Made by a program: the position numbers and the translations under genes. Below, piece after piece: positions 25,001-34,091 of a stretch of DNA of 64,000 nucleotides. The stretch is from Candidatus Cloacimonadota bacterium. Lineage in GTDB: Bacteria; Cloacimonadota; Cloacimonadia; Cloacimonadales; Cloacimonadaceae. The notes under the pieces were generated by a model that was not told the DNA's origin, did no database searches, and saw only the letters and a list, made by a program, of their open reading frames with translations. Position 1 is the stretch's first letter. Each line of letters begins with the position of its first letter. The DNA lies in assembly GCA_029567705.1 (NCBI GenBank), contig JAKPXC010000121.1, forward strand, positions 1-64,000, written 5' to 3'.

Positions 25001-27752
25001 CTCCCAGACCTCCCCAGATATTTATGGTGCCGCCGTAATTATAGAGTTTCCCATTCAAATCCGGCCAAGCGCTGGCATCCTGATACAGATTGATAACACC
25101 GTTGGGATTGACCCAGAACCCGCCATAGATGCCATTGTCTGCCAGATCATTGGCAGTAAAGGTTCCGGAGAGCACATCTATTCCGCCTTCCACCCAGTCA
25201 TAGCTGTTACAGGTTACCGTGGTGGAGACGTTATTCAGGCGAAGTGCAGCTCCGCAATTGACCTTCAGGATATTGAAATCTTCAGTGTTGTAAACGTATT
25301 GGTGAGCAGGTCCGTTAAACTCCACCGTTCCGGAGCCTTCCATAAAAGCTGTAGGGCCTACACTGTTGGTCCAACCACCTTGCAGTTTCATGTAGTTTGA
25401 AGCGTAGACTGAACCTGAACTCAGATAGAATGAGCCATTAAGATTCAGCTCCGATGGCAGCAGGACGCTTCCGCTACCGGTTTTATCCACCCGCAGATCA
25501 AACAGATAATCATCGCTGTTCAAGGTAATGCTGGTGGTGGAGCTTCCTCCCATCTTTATGGTGCCGGCATTGCAATGCAGACTGGCGGTTTCATCCACAT
25601 GCAGATTTCCATAGATCGTGATGGTTCGCCCGGTGGAGAATAGGAACTCACCATTTCCCAGCACTTGCATATCTCCATATACGTATACATCACTGGTCGA
25701 CCCTGCTCCGAAGATCAGCCGGCCGGAACTGCCTTTTTCGCAGATCAGATCGTGGAAACTGGACATATTCAAGCAAGTTATTGTAGATTCACCTGAACCG
25801 ATGAACTTCACTGATCCATGGTTCAGAGCCAGATTTGCTCCGCTGGCTACGTTCATGTTTCCATGGAGGATAATCTGAGGTTCGTTTGAGAACTGAATAG
25901 AGACCCCCGGCATCCAGTTGATATCACCCAGTGAAAAGAACTGCCCTGCGCTGTTATTCATGATCAAAGTACCAGCTACAGAGGCATTGCCATTGATCCC
26001 CATGGTTTTGGAAGATACGTTCAAGCTCCCACCCGTCTCAATGGTTAGATCTTTGCTGCTGGCATTAACGTTTAGAGTGGGATAGCGTGGGCAGCCTGCC
26101 GGTATCACCGCATCCCTGCTACTGGTTGGTACTCCTGCAGTCCAGTTACCGGTATCGTCCCAGTTAACGCTGCTGTTACCTGTCCATCGAGATACGGGAC
26201 TGGTTCGTACCTTGAAGGTAATGCTGTTCGCTCCGGAAGCACTCACATCATAGATCACCAGGTTACCATCCGGCGTAGTAACCGTATCTACCCAAAGCCA
26301 AGGCTTGGGATCGGTGAAATTATTGATTTCAGTTCGCAAAGACTGCTGAGAGAAAAATGCCGCATAAGGAGTGCCGTTACTATCCACATCTCCACCCGGA
26401 CGATAGACGTAGACCTCGTCGGGAGGTCCCTGCGAATTGCCGTTGATCCCGGCAGAATTGATGCGGTAGACGATCAGCCCTGAGCCGGGTACTCCATCAT
26501 CGTAGGGTGCTGTTTGACGGCGATATTCCAGCATATAGTACTGTGAAGGAATTGTAGATGCTATTTTGTAACATGAGTAGGGTGAACTGTCGATTGCCTG
26601 CAGCGTATAAGTAGTCCCAGTGGAGGTGGGTGTGATGGTGGGGATAGTACTAAACCAGGTACCATATTTCCATTTCATGTAGGTAAGCCAGAACTGAGTG
26701 TTATCACTATCCATCAGGTCCCAACGGCTGACAGGAGAGATTGTGTTCCACGGGAACACGCTGCCCATGGGAGCGTTGCTGTAATGGTAAAGATCAGGGG
26801 CTCCGATCATATGACCCATTTCGTGACAGATCACACTGAGCCCCAGTCCGGTTTCAAAATCCAGCACAAAGTGATTTACATTTTTACCATTGATCGTGCC
26901 AAGTGATCCACTCCAGGACCAGTGAGCCGGCCAAAGAATGTCACCCCAGGTATCGTCACTGCCTGCAATGATAAAGGTAAGGGCATCAACGATCCCGTTG
27001 TTATCGTTATCCACATTCATGTTATCCGGAATCAGAGGATTTAAGTAATCCAGCATCTCTGTGATTAATGCGGCCAGTCTGGTTTGACCCTGGACATCAG
27101 TTTCATAGCCACTGGGATTGCTGCTGGCATTATATGGGCTGTAATATCCACGAATATGGTCTGCTTCCAGAGATACCACAAGTCCGCCTGCACCGGCAGA
27201 GGGGTATAGCGACGCATTGAGTGTGAGCTGATTGCTGGACATTGTGCTATAGAAGTGTTTTAGTGAGGGGCCCCCAGACAAATTGAAGAAGTTATCATAG
27301 TGAGCATAGTTATGTGCGGAAGAGAACTCCCCCTGCCCGCTAAAATGCACGAAAGCAACGATACTATTTACAGATCCGGTGGGTGATGCCCGATTGCCGC
27401 TGTCGCGATTCCTTTGATTCTGTGCAGCCCGAGCTAAAGCAGCAGTTTGATCTGGTATCAAGCCAGGAGTAATTCCGACCGACCCCGGATCCAGAGTCCC
27501 CACCCGGTAACCGGATGCCCGGAAGGAACTGCCTGAATTCTCGGCGTAGACTGCAAACCCGGTATTGACATCTTTTAGGATTGTGTAGCCCCTCTCATCA
27601 TGTACCCGATGATAATACTCGTCTCCACTCACTAAAAGCTGTAATTCGCTGCCATCCGGCTGAGTGAAAGTGAAGGGTCGGTTTTCAACCCGATTTCCCG
27701 CAAGACCGATCGTAAGCAAAACAACGTAAATAGCCAAAATGATTCGCTTCAT
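22047..27752 (-). CDS. Very large secreted M6-family metallopeptidase with beta-rich repeat region
   Basis: 1901 residues from the ATG at 27752, chosen because AAGGAG precedes it and a signal peptide (MKRIILAIYVVLLTIGLAG) follows at once; the frame stays open further upstream. N-terminal propeptide-like domain (ENRPFTFTQPDGS), then the M6 catalytic domain with HEMGHMIGAPD (310-320), zinc ligands His310, His314 and Asp320, and LEYR/YRINSAG landmarks. From about residue 530 to 1800 it is a long run of degenerate strands with Gly/Asn/Ser turns (for example ASNYLNDLTVNK, NYLNNLTINLNP, GSGTVEFNG), likely a beta-helix or stacked repeats. It ends in a fibronectin-III domain. I see no FlgD-like sorting domain, unlike its neighbours, so its export or anchoring is unclear. 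Confidence 0.88.
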   Translation of the reverse strand: MKRIILAIYVVLLTIGLAGNRVENRPFTFTQPDGSELQLLVSGDEYYHRVHDERGYTILKDVNTGFAVYAENSGSSFRASGYRVGTLDPGSVGITPGLIPDQTAALARAAQNQRNRDSGNRASPTGSVNSIVAFVHFSGQGEFSSAHNYAHYDNFFNLSGGPSLKHFYSTMSSNQLTLNASLYPSAGAGGLVVSLEADHIRGYYSPYNASSNPSGYETDVQGQTRLAALITEMLDYLNPLIPDNMNVDNDNNGIVDALTFIIAGSDDTWGDILWPAHWSWSGSLGTINGKNVNHFVLDFETGLGLSVICHEMGHMIGAPDLYHYSNAPMGSVFPWNTISPVSRWDLMDSDNTQFWLTYMKWKYGTWFSTIPTITPTSTGTTYTLQAIDSSPYSCYKIASTIPSQYYMLEYRRQTAPYDDGVPGSGLIVYRINSAGINGNSQGPPDEVYVYRPGGDVDSNGTPYAAFFSQQSLRTEINNFTDPKPWLWVDTVTTPDGNLVIYDVSASGANSITFKVRTSPVSRWTGNSSVNWDDTGNWTAGVPTSSRDAVIPAGCPRYPTLNVNASSKDLTIETGGSLNVSSKTMGINGNASVAGTLIMNNSAGQFFSLGDINWMPGVSIQFSNEPQIILHGNMNVASGANLALNHGSVKFIGSGESTITCLNMSSFHDLICEKGSSGRLIFGAGSTSDVYVYGDMQVLGNGEFLFSTGRTITIYGNLHVDETASLHCNAGTIKMGGSSTTSITLNSDDYLFDLRVDKTGSGSVLLPSELNLNGSFYLSSGSVYASNYMKLQGGWTNSVGPTAFMEGSGTVEFNGPAHQYVYNTEDFNILKVNCGAALRLNNVSTTVTCNSYDWVEGGIDVLSGTFTANDLADNGIYGGFWVNPNGVINLYQDASAWPDLNGKLYNYGGTINIWGGLGDCYWAYSAEAGVTMSAGTIDWKDRGISITGMNPLTVNVTGGTIRCNGNVTSTRSEAQFTGGSLELYGSGTTGIAMLASNYLNDLTVNKTPTRYAVSQSLSHREYERLIDYRTEGVILTTEIICHGSLSVLAGTLDLGSNPITAWNDINIYSGLTMSSGTITCGDDFNWYGSSSAMISTGLIYCSGNWRFESGANVDLSGTVTTLSPDYDANIYCGTGGSRFGNLTLSGNGGGDESNFVVDPSSTGTLLIANNLVINPANGLILGEISCTVNGLINLYAEAWLEIGDGSTCVVDGNFVHNGIVDIGPGELIVHGVYTTSNTSHMTINQGVFRNDVAWRQAVLPDPSRPEQDRSVIQLRGAIQLYSGTYEITHNSVYLYSHANRIWSGGTFRAGVGFNASEAGAFQQNGGTLEIFGSDNPALIMSSGNYLNNLTINLNPAKICYLQAALTLNGNLLISSGGFSTNNYAINLKGTWTNNSGAANFYEGSSVISFLGDSQNTGFSTSETVYGIIINNSSSVADNFELSPGVELSVLYDLQIMDGTLNMKNNSRLSIGRDLSISSGAGLNAAGGSNLFIRVDRNWTDANNTYSAVLGFNPGTSTLTFGGGLQTIVLTNDDVWDVYHLNVDKSSAVYFKVDQAVRIYGNCNLSNCTWQDQASGITHRFYGNLNLGANTSWDPNNNNTISFQGTGAQSFGLPSSTYIRSLALNKTVGSVLILSSDVYGLGGGNVIINSGVLDLNGHLYRSTGNVTIGSTGVLEIDSDAEFELASAKTLTVNSGGKLQLIGSSGHYAKLSRQSGYYICNIESGGIISADWALFEYMGTSGINVKSGALVDSEHSFNNCRFQEGASGGCLLTINNNQILQISGAVFPANVWSGAYNVSKSVNQGSVSFSNPSGAFAGEDFDQDSYNLISWLALPQVPTPTISYNSSNNRIHLSWTYPVTVTQFRIYRSDSPDGSWQSVGTSATTSWSQVAPGTRSFYKVVAEQ

Positions 27753-28231
27753 ACACAACTCCTTATTCAGAGCGCTTTCTCGCCCGTCGTTCATGATGCC
27801 AATAACATACAAGACTTTTTTCTTCTCCATGTAATGAACAACTGATCGTAGTCAATAAATATCTTGTGAGAGTAGTGCTGATTTCGTTTCTCTTGTTGCA
27901 GAAATTCTACGGTGCTCCCCTATGCCTTCCTAATACGATTCCTTAACCCATCCTTAACCTCAGCTAAGGAATTGTTTATACTGCTATTAGTTACGGCTTA
28001 CGCATCTGATAGGCAATCCAAGTGTATGAGATGCAGAGTGTTGGCCGCTATCTGCTAGGGATTCCCCGCTGACCCTGGAAATAACCGATTGATTCATTAT
28101 GGGGCAGTAAGCCCATGTGAACCATCAGCTATCGAGTGAAACAACCGGATAAATAAATCGCCGGCAGGGGGACCGCCGGCGATTACCAAGCTCGGGGAGA
28201 GCTTGTTCTATACTTAATGGTAAGTGAGGGC
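27753..28231. other. Intergenic spacer between ftsZ and the M6 peptidase gene
   Basis: It holds the AAGGAG site of the M6 gene, an AT-rich stretch (27780-27900) that probably contains its promoter, and a terminator-like hairpin at 28156-28184. I see no gene or RNA in the rest. Confidence 0.6.
28156..28184 (-). terminator. Intrinsic terminator at the end of the dcw cluster
   Basis: On the minus strand AATCGCCGGC (28184-28175) pairs perfectly with GCCGGCGATT (28165-28156) around a 9-nt loop, followed by TATTTATCC. It lies 47 bp after the ftsZ stop. Confidence 0.75.
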
Positions 28232-29485
28232 TTAGTCGAGGGCTCTCAGAAAGGCAGGTATATCGGTTCTGAGAGTCGATAATCTGGTGTTTTCTTCCTT
28301 GCTTCTTTCCTGAGGGGCAAGGTTTTGTCTGGGAGTAATCTTGAGTCTTTCAAAGATAGATTCGATATCTCCGTCATCTTCCGTATTATTGGGTAGGACG
28401 GGAGGTGGCGGTGGATTGCGATCGTCGTCCTTATGGCTTGTTTCACGGTTGGTTTCGCGGAAAGGTTCTTTGACAGGTTCCGGTGTAGCCCATGAAGGTG
28501 GAGTCACCTCCAAAATGTGATCAGTCATGCTGTTCTTCAAGCCTGTTGCGATAATGGTAACAGATATTTTGCCTTCCATGGCCTCGTCGAAGATCAGGCC
28601 GGTGATGATATTGGCAGCCGTGCCGGTTTCGTTGATCACCACGTTGGAAATCTCCTGGAATTCGCTCATTTTCATGTCATTCCCGGCAGTGATGTTGATA
28701 AGCATGGATTGACATCCTGCCAGGTCTATATCTGCCAGGAGTGGGTTGTTGATGGCAGCTTTGGCGGCATTGACGGAACGGTTGTCACCTTCCGCAGTGC
28801 CGGTGCCCATCAGAGCATAACCCATGTTTTGCATCACGGCTTTCACGTCTGCAAAATCAACATTGATGTATCCGGTCACATTGATTATATCTGAAACAGC
28901 TTTTACAGCTTCAAACAGGACGTTATCGGCATACATAAAGCCATTGGCAACACTCATTTCGGGATAGATGTCGCAAAGTTTCTGATTTGGTATCAGGATC
29001 AGAGTATCCACATACTCTTTAAGATTGGTAATGCCTTCTGAGGCATTGTCTTTTCTCTTCTTACCTTCGAACTCGAAGGGAGTGGTGACTATCCCAACCG
29101 TCAGGATGCCCATTTCACGGGCAATTTTCGCTATGATGGGTGCACCACCTGTTCCGGTGCCACCACCCATTCCGGCAGTGATAAAACACATATCAGCACC
29201 ATCGAGATGGCTCTTAATTTCGTCCTTGGATTCTTCTGCAGCACGTGAGCCCAGATCCGGATTTGCTCCGGTACCCAGCCCGCGGGTGAGCTTTTTGCCA
29301 AGTTGCAAGGTGATTTTCGCCTTTGATTTGGCAATGTCTGATGAGTCTGTGTTGGCAGCGACAAACTCCACGCCTGTGAGTCCATTGCGAATCATAGTAT
29401 TTACGGCATTTCCACCGGAACCACCAACGCCCAGGACCTTGATATTGGTGCCTATTTGTGCAGGTTTTTCGTCAAATTCGATCAT
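28232..29485 (-). CDS. ftsZ: Cell division GTPase FtsZ
   Basis: 417-residue tubulin-like GTPase that forms the Z-ring. It shows VGGSGGNAVN, the nucleotide signature GGGTGTG (107-113), the T7 loop region YINVDFADV, a variable Pro/Glu/Asp-rich linker (about 330-395) and the conserved C-terminal peptide LRTDIPAFLRALD that binds FtsA. The ATG at 29485 is preferred over the one four codons upstream because TGGGGGAA immediately precedes it. It follows ftsA by 12 bp and is the last gene of the dcw cluster; a terminator-like hairpin follows. Confidence 0.97.
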   Translation of the reverse strand: MIEFDEKPAQIGTNIKVLGVGGSGGNAVNTMIRNGLTGVEFVAANTDSSDIAKSKAKITLQLGKKLTRGLGTGANPDLGSRAAEESKDEIKSHLDGADMCFITAGMGGGTGTGGAPIIAKIAREMGILTVGIVTTPFEFEGKKRKDNASEGITNLKEYVDTLILIPNQKLCDIYPEMSVANGFMYADNVLFEAVKAVSDIINVTGYINVDFADVKAVMQNMGYALMGTGTAEGDNRSVNAAKAAINNPLLADIDLAGCQSMLINITAGNDMKMSEFQEISNVVINETGTAANIITGLIFDEAMEGKISVTIIATGLKNSMTDHILEVTPPSWATPEPVKEPFRETNRETSHKDDDRNPPPPPVLPNNTEDDGDIESIFERLKITPRQNLAPQERSKEENTRLSTLRTDIPAFLRALD

Positions 29486-29497
29486 GTTTTCCCCCAT

Positions 29498-30772
29498 TTA
29501 AATGAAATCTTTCAGTATATTTTTGATCTTATCGATTAGCTTGTTGGATTGCGAAGTCATAAGGCTGAGTCCGCTTTGTTTGCTTGCAGTTCTGTTTCCG
29601 GCTAAAGCGTGGCGGACTAAACCGGCAGCAACGCTAAAGGCGGGATCAAGCAGCAGGGTAGTCTGTCCGGAAAAGCCTTCCATGTTGGGACGTGCTATTT
29701 TCACAGGCAGATTGTAAGAATACTCTATCTGCTCGGCAATCCCGCGAAGATTAGCAGTTCCCCCGGTGAGAACTATCCCGGCTGTGACCAACTCCGGGGT
29801 ATAGAATTCCACTGTTTTATGATAGCAAGAGCTCAGGATATCATCCACTCTGTGTTGGATAACGTGGCTGATCAGGCTGGCGCGTTTGGAAACTGAGGGA
29901 CGATTGCTGATGCCTTCCACTTCCACTTCCAGGCTGGGATCAACCGAAGCAGCGTTGGCCGTGCCATACTCTGTTTTCAGATATTCTGCGCTATCAATGG
30001 GTGTTTTCAGGCCGATGGCAAGATCCTCGGTGATCAGAGCTCCGGCTTTGGGAACCACCAGAATCTTTTCCAAGACTCCGCGGTTGAAGATTGAGATGTC
30101 TGAAGTGCCCGAACCCATATCTATCAGAATGCAGCCCAGACGTTTCTCGTCACTGGAAAGCACTGCTTCTGCTGCAGCTATATGGCTGAGAACTATGTTT
30201 TCGGGGTCCACGCTGTATCCGGCCAGTTCGATGCTTTTGGTCAGATTGCGCAAAGGCGTGATCTCCGCCAAAACAGAACACACCTTGGCAACCAGCAGGA
30301 AACCATTCATGTTGAGAGGATTGCGTATATCCTCGTGGCCGTCGATGGAATAACCCTGCGGAAAGCTATGTAGGATTCTGCATCTATCGTTGGATTTTTG
30401 AATCTTTACTATATTGCGGGATTCGTCTATCACCTGTTCCAAGTGTTCTTCGGTGATCTCTCCGGGTTCATTGGTGCTGATGGACGGAATTGAAACTCTG
30501 CCATCGGCAACGCTGGTGCGAACGTGATCCCCGCTAATGGAGATGAAAATGTTTGAGGCTTTAGTGCCGGAGAGAGTCTCGGCTTCTTGCAGGGCTTTCT
30601 TGATGCAAGCGCTAACCGCACCGATATCCCGCACCAAACCACGTTCCAAGCCCTCTGCCTTCACCTGAGCGATAGCATGGATATTGATCTTATTGTCCTT
30701 TTCAGAACTGGCTTGAATCACTTTTATGCTGTGCGAACCGACATCGAGAGCCGTGACCAGATTGTGCCTCAT
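29498..30772 (-). CDS. ftsA: Cell division protein FtsA
   Basis: 424-residue actin-like ATPase that ties FtsZ to the inner membrane. ATP-binding motifs are ALDVGSHSIKVI (phosphate 1), IDMGSGTSDISIF (phosphate 2) and VLTGGTANLRGI (adenosine). The C-terminus (NKLIDKIKNILKDFI) is an amphipathic membrane-targeting helix as in other FtsA proteins. The 1C-domain insertion is in the usual place (GDHVRTSVADGRVSI). It overlaps the ftsQ end by 4 bp (ATGA) and is followed 12 bp later by ftsZ. Confidence 0.96.
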   Translation of the reverse strand: MRHNLVTALDVGSHSIKVIQASSEKDNKINIHAIAQVKAEGLERGLVRDIGAVSACIKKALQEAETLSGTKASNIFISISGDHVRTSVADGRVSIPSISTNEPGEITEEHLEQVIDESRNIVKIQKSNDRCRILHSFPQGYSIDGHEDIRNPLNMNGFLLVAKVCSVLAEITPLRNLTKSIELAGYSVDPENIVLSHIAAAEAVLSSDEKRLGCILIDMGSGTSDISIFNRGVLEKILVVPKAGALITEDLAIGLKTPIDSAEYLKTEYGTANAASVDPSLEVEVEGISNRPSVSKRASLISHVIQHRVDDILSSCYHKTVEFYTPELVTAGIVLTGGTANLRGIAEQIEYSYNLPVKIARPNMEGFSGQTTLLLDPAFSVAAGLVRHALAGNRTASKQSGLSLMTSQSNKLIDKIKNILKDFI

Positions 30773-31533
30773 TCGGTACCTGCCTTCACAACCACTTGGT
30801 TATCATATCGTAAATCGACTACTTTTCGTGAGCCGATGTTGCCGTTTTCCTGAACGAAGAGATAGCGGCGCAATTGATCTGCCAGCTTCTCTTCCGGTGG
30901 AATGATCCTGGTGCCGGTCTCTAGCTCCACAATGTATACAGTGTTGTCCACGGTGTAATATTCGGATACTCTCGGCAGAAACTCGGGGTATTCTTTTATT
31001 ATGCGCTTGTTTAAGCTCAGAATTCTCTGCAGATTGGTGGTGCGCAGCTTCTTCCCCGTTTGGAACTGCTCATCATAAAGATAGCTTGTGGCAATGGGCA
31101 AGTCCTCCGGCATCAGGGCATTGTAGATTGCCAGGACTCTGCCTTCGCCATCCACTGGATAAAGCTGGCCTTCCCGGCTCTTTACGAAGAGAACAGGAGT
31201 GCTTTCGGAGACCCGGATGCTGAGAGTGTGAAGAAAGTGTTTACGAATCTTTACCGATTTCACCCGGGAAAGACCCGTGAGTTCCTTGCTAACCTTCTTA
31301 GAGGAAATGGCCAGAAGATTCTGACCCTTGTAGCGGTTCAGGACTTGCATGAAAAGACTGTCCGGCACAGCTGTATTACCCTCCAGATGAGTACTGCGGT
31401 AATCGAAGGCATTGATATGCGAGAGAAGGTAGTAACCGCCACATCCCAAGGCACTTAGCCCAAAGATGGCAAGAACAAAGAGCAGATAATACCTGCTATG
31501 TCCACGACGTTTACGGTCCTTTCTATCCATCAC
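30769..31533 (-). CDS. ftsQ: Cell division protein FtsQ
   Basis: 254 residues: basic cytosolic tail (RKDRKRRGHSR), one transmembrane helix (about 16-36), a POTRA domain (FDYRSTHLEGNTAVPDSLF..., about 44-110) and the FtsQ beta domain with TPVLFVKSREGQLYPVDGEG. It is the periplasmic link of the divisome (FtsQ/DivIB). Identity rests on POTRA features plus position before ftsA. The start is GTG at 31533 or ATG at 31530; neither has a strong ribosome-binding site, and AAGGTG is nearby. A 103-bp gap to murC is the longest inside the cluster; TTGACA at 31640-31635 overlaps the murC stop and could start an internal promoter. Confidence 0.9.
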   Translation of the reverse strand: MMDRKDRKRRGHSRYYLLFVLAIFGLSALGCGGYYLLSHINAFDYRSTHLEGNTAVPDSLFMQVLNRYKGQNLLAISSKKVSKELTGLSRVKSVKIRKHFLHTLSIRVSESTPVLFVKSREGQLYPVDGEGRVLAIYNALMPEDLPIATSYLYDEQFQTGKKLRTTNLQRILSLNKRIIKEYPEFLPRVSEYYTVDNTVYIVELETGTRIIPPEEKLADQLRRYLFVQENGNIGSRKVVDLRYDNQVVVKAGTE

Positions 31534-31636
31534 CTTACCTTATTGTTATATATTGCAGTTACAGCGACCAATGCACTTTCTTCGATTTTGCATATTCGCT
31601 TACAAGTTACTATCTTTTTCATACTTATGGATTGTG

Positions 31637-33013
31637 TCAACCCTTTTCTTGGAGTTTCTTCAGGATTGTCTCACCATACTGCCAGATATTGCCGGCACCC
31701 ATGGTGATCAGAATATCTCCATCCTGCAGTTGCTCAAGGGTTTGCTTTACTATCTGCTCGTTGTTTTCCAGGCAGATTATATTGTGATGTCCGGATTGAA
31801 TGGCTGCTTCGGCGATCAAGCGGGAATTGACTCCCGGAATCTCAGTTTCCCGGGCAGGATAGATGGGTGCCAAAATCAGGCAATCACAGCTAAAGAAGGC
31901 TTTGCCAAACTGTTTGTAGAAATCTCTGGTACGGGAATAGAGATGTGGCTGGAAGAGGGTGACAATTCGCCTGTCCGTGCTGTCCTTGAAGCCTTCCAGA
32001 GTTGCAATGATCTCGTTGGGGTGATGCGCATAGTCATCATAGACCGTGATGCCTGCAGCCTCACCTTTCAGCTCAAACCTCCGGTAGACGCCACTGTACT
32101 CGGCCAGTCCTGCCTGAATGGCAGAAAAAGGAATATCCAGCTCCAAGCCTATTCCCACTGCTTGCAGGGCATTGAGGATATTGTATTTTCCGGTTACCTT
32201 CATCTGGATACGCCCCAGCTTGTAACCCTTGAAACTCACATCGAAGGAAGCGCTGAAGTCTTTCATTTCGATGCCGGAAGCCTGGAGATCAGCTTGACGT
32301 GAAAAGCCATAGGTGAGCAGTTTCTTGTTGATCTTGGGGATAATACTTTGGACTCCAGGATCTTCCAAACATGCTATTACGGAGCCGAAGAAGGGAACTT
32401 TGTTGGCATATTCTATAAACGCTCCCTTGATATCATCCAGGTTGCGATAACAATCCAGATGATCGGTATCTATATTGGTTATCCCTGCTATGCAAGGGGT
32501 TAGAGACAGGAAAGAGTGATCATATTCATCGGCTTCCACAACGATGTATTTGCCGGAACCCATTACGTTGTTGCTGCCAAAGTTCTTCACCTTCCCACCG
32601 ACGATGATGGTGGGATTCAAACCGGCAGCTTCGAGCACCATACCGCTCATGGAGGTAGTGGTGGTTTTACCATGTGTGCCCGAGATACCGATACTGAAGC
32701 TCATACGCGTGATCTCCGCCAGCATCTCGGCTCTGCGAATCACTGGTATCTTCATAGATTTGGCCGCAACAATCTCCGGGTTGTCGTCTTTCACTGCAGA
32801 GGATTTTACTACCAGGTCTGCATCTTTAATAATGGAAGGGTTGTGGCCTTCATGTATGGAAATGCCAATATCCTCCAGATGCTGGGTGATATCTGTTTTC
32901 TTCATATCGGAGCCGGTGATCACCAGGCCCTGATTGTGCAGGAATTCCGCAATACCGGACATACCGATCCCGCCGATTCCAATAAAATGCAGGCGTTTCA
33001 TTCTTCCCAACAT
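31637..33013 (-). CDS. murC: UDP-N-acetylmuramate-L-alanine ligase
   Basis: 458-residue cytosolic Mur ligase adding the first L-Ala to UDP-MurNAc with ATP. Seen: Rossmann start FIGIGGIGMSGIA, ATP loop GTHGKTTT (112-119), VEADEYDHSF, the central GKYNILNALQAV and the C-terminal DDYAHHPNEI motif, all typical of MurC. The length fits (about 460). The ATG at 33013 has AGGAG upstream, in the end of murG, which it follows by one base. An inner ATG four codons later is less well placed. Confidence 0.97.
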   Translation of the reverse strand: MLGRMKRLHFIGIGGIGMSGIAEFLHNQGLVITGSDMKKTDITQHLEDIGISIHEGHNPSIIKDADLVVKSSAVKDDNPEIVAAKSMKIPVIRRAEMLAEITRMSFSIGISGTHGKTTTTSMSGMVLEAAGLNPTIIVGGKVKNFGSNNVMGSGKYIVVEADEYDHSFLSLTPCIAGITNIDTDHLDCYRNLDDIKGAFIEYANKVPFFGSVIACLEDPGVQSIIPKINKKLLTYGFSRQADLQASGIEMKDFSASFDVSFKGYKLGRIQMKVTGKYNILNALQAVGIGLELDIPFSAIQAGLAEYSGVYRRFELKGEAAGITVYDDYAHHPNEIIATLEGFKDSTDRRIVTLFQPHLYSRTRDFYKQFGKAFFSCDCLILAPIYPARETEIPGVNSRLIAEAAIQSGHHNIICLENNEQIVKQTLEQLQDGDILITMGAGNIWQYGETILKKLQEKG

Positions 33014-33014
33014 C

Positions 33015-34091
33015 TTAGTTATCTCCTTCTGTATAAAAGCTTAGAATATAATCTGCGATATCTTCAGCACTGGTGTTGGCAGCTATTGTGCTGAATTGCT
33101 TCATAAAGTTCTCCCGGTGATCCCAAAGAGCCAGAATAGCCTTATAAAGTGAACTGGAGTTTAGCTTGCTCTGCTCCAGCAGCATGGCCAAGCCCCGTTT
33201 CTGCTGCTCTTTGGCATTAAAATACTGATGGTTCTCCGCTGCGGTAGGCAGAGGGACAAGGATGGTGGGAACATGGTATTCCTGCAGCTCCGCAATCGAG
33301 AGAGCTCCAGCCCGGGACACTGCCAGATTTGCAGCTTGCATCATTTCGGACATCTGAGTGGTAAACTCAAAGAGGTACAGCCCCGGTGTGCTGCCATATT
33401 GAGCTTTATACTTACTAAAACCGATCTTGCCGGCCTGCCAGAGTATCTCAAAGCCGGCAGCCAGAAGACGCTCCAGAGAACCTGCCACAGCTTCATTGAT
33501 TGCCATGGAACCTTGGGAGCCGCCGGTTATCAGGAGCAAGGGATTTTCTCCGCTGATACCGGGCAAATCGAGCTTGATTGCTTCCTTTATAACAGGCTTT
33601 TTTCGCAAAGGAATCCATAAATTTCGGCAATTTGCACCTTTTAGATACTGAGAAGCAGCGTCAAAAGCCGTAAAGACAACCTTCATACGTTTGGCCAGGT
33701 AGCGGGTTGTGAGCCCTGGATAGCTGTTGCCATCCCAGAAATAGAGATCCACTTTTTTTAGAATGGCTGCGATGGCGATGGGGCCGGAGATGTACCCCCC
33801 CGTGCATATAACTGCCGTTGCACGGGTTTGTTCCAGGTACTTCATGCAGGTGCGGATGCTTCGAATGAGCATGCCGGGAAATCTGAGATGAGCCAGAGTG
33901 ATCTTGCGATAGAGTTTCTGCACGTTTATGGGCAGGAATTCGAGCCCTTCAGCCTTCACCAGCTTCTCTTCCATGCTGTTGGTATTACCGATGTAGGATA
34001 TTGTATGTCCTTTGAGCATCAATTGATCTGCTATAGCCAAGGCCGGAGAGATATGTCCTCCGGAACCGCCACCTGCTATAATGAAGTTCAT
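33015..34091 (-). CDS. murG: UDP-GlcNAc:lipid I N-acetylglucosaminyltransferase
   Basis: 358-residue GT28-family enzyme converting lipid I to lipid II on the inner face of the membrane. It begins MNFIIAGGGSGGHISPALA, the donor/acceptor glycine-rich loops of MurG, followed by GGYISGPIAIAA, GGSQGSMAINEAV and SRAGALSIAEL (UDP-GlcNAc binding). I use the ATG at 34091, which overlaps the ftsW stop as ATGA; the open frame extends about 60 codons upstream inside ftsW but that part is unlike MurG. Confidence 0.97.
   Translation of the reverse strand: MNFIIAGGGSGGHISPALAIADQLMLKGHTISYIGNTNSMEEKLVKAEGLEFLPINVQKLYRKITLAHLRFPGMLIRSIRTCMKYLEQTRATAVICTGGYISGPIAIAAILKKVDLYFWDGNSYPGLTTRYLAKRMKVVFTAFDAASQYLKGANCRNLWIPLRKKPVIKEAIKLDLPGISGENPLLLITGGSQGSMAINEAVAGSLERLLAAGFEILWQAGKIGFSKYKAQYGSTPGLYLFEFTTQMSEMMQAANLAVSRAGALSIAELQEYHVPTILVPLPTAAENHQYFNAKEQQKRGLAMLLEQSKLNSSSLYKAILALWDHRENFMKQFSTIAANTSAEDIADYILSFYTEGDN

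Noticed and set aside
22047-27830. Longer form of the large M6 protein starting at 27830
   Set aside because: The signal peptide begins at residue 27 of that form and AAGGAG precedes the internal ATG at 27752.
27753-28231. tRNA or small RNA gene
   Set aside because: No cloverleaf or conserved GGTTCRANTCC loop; only a terminator hairpin is visible.
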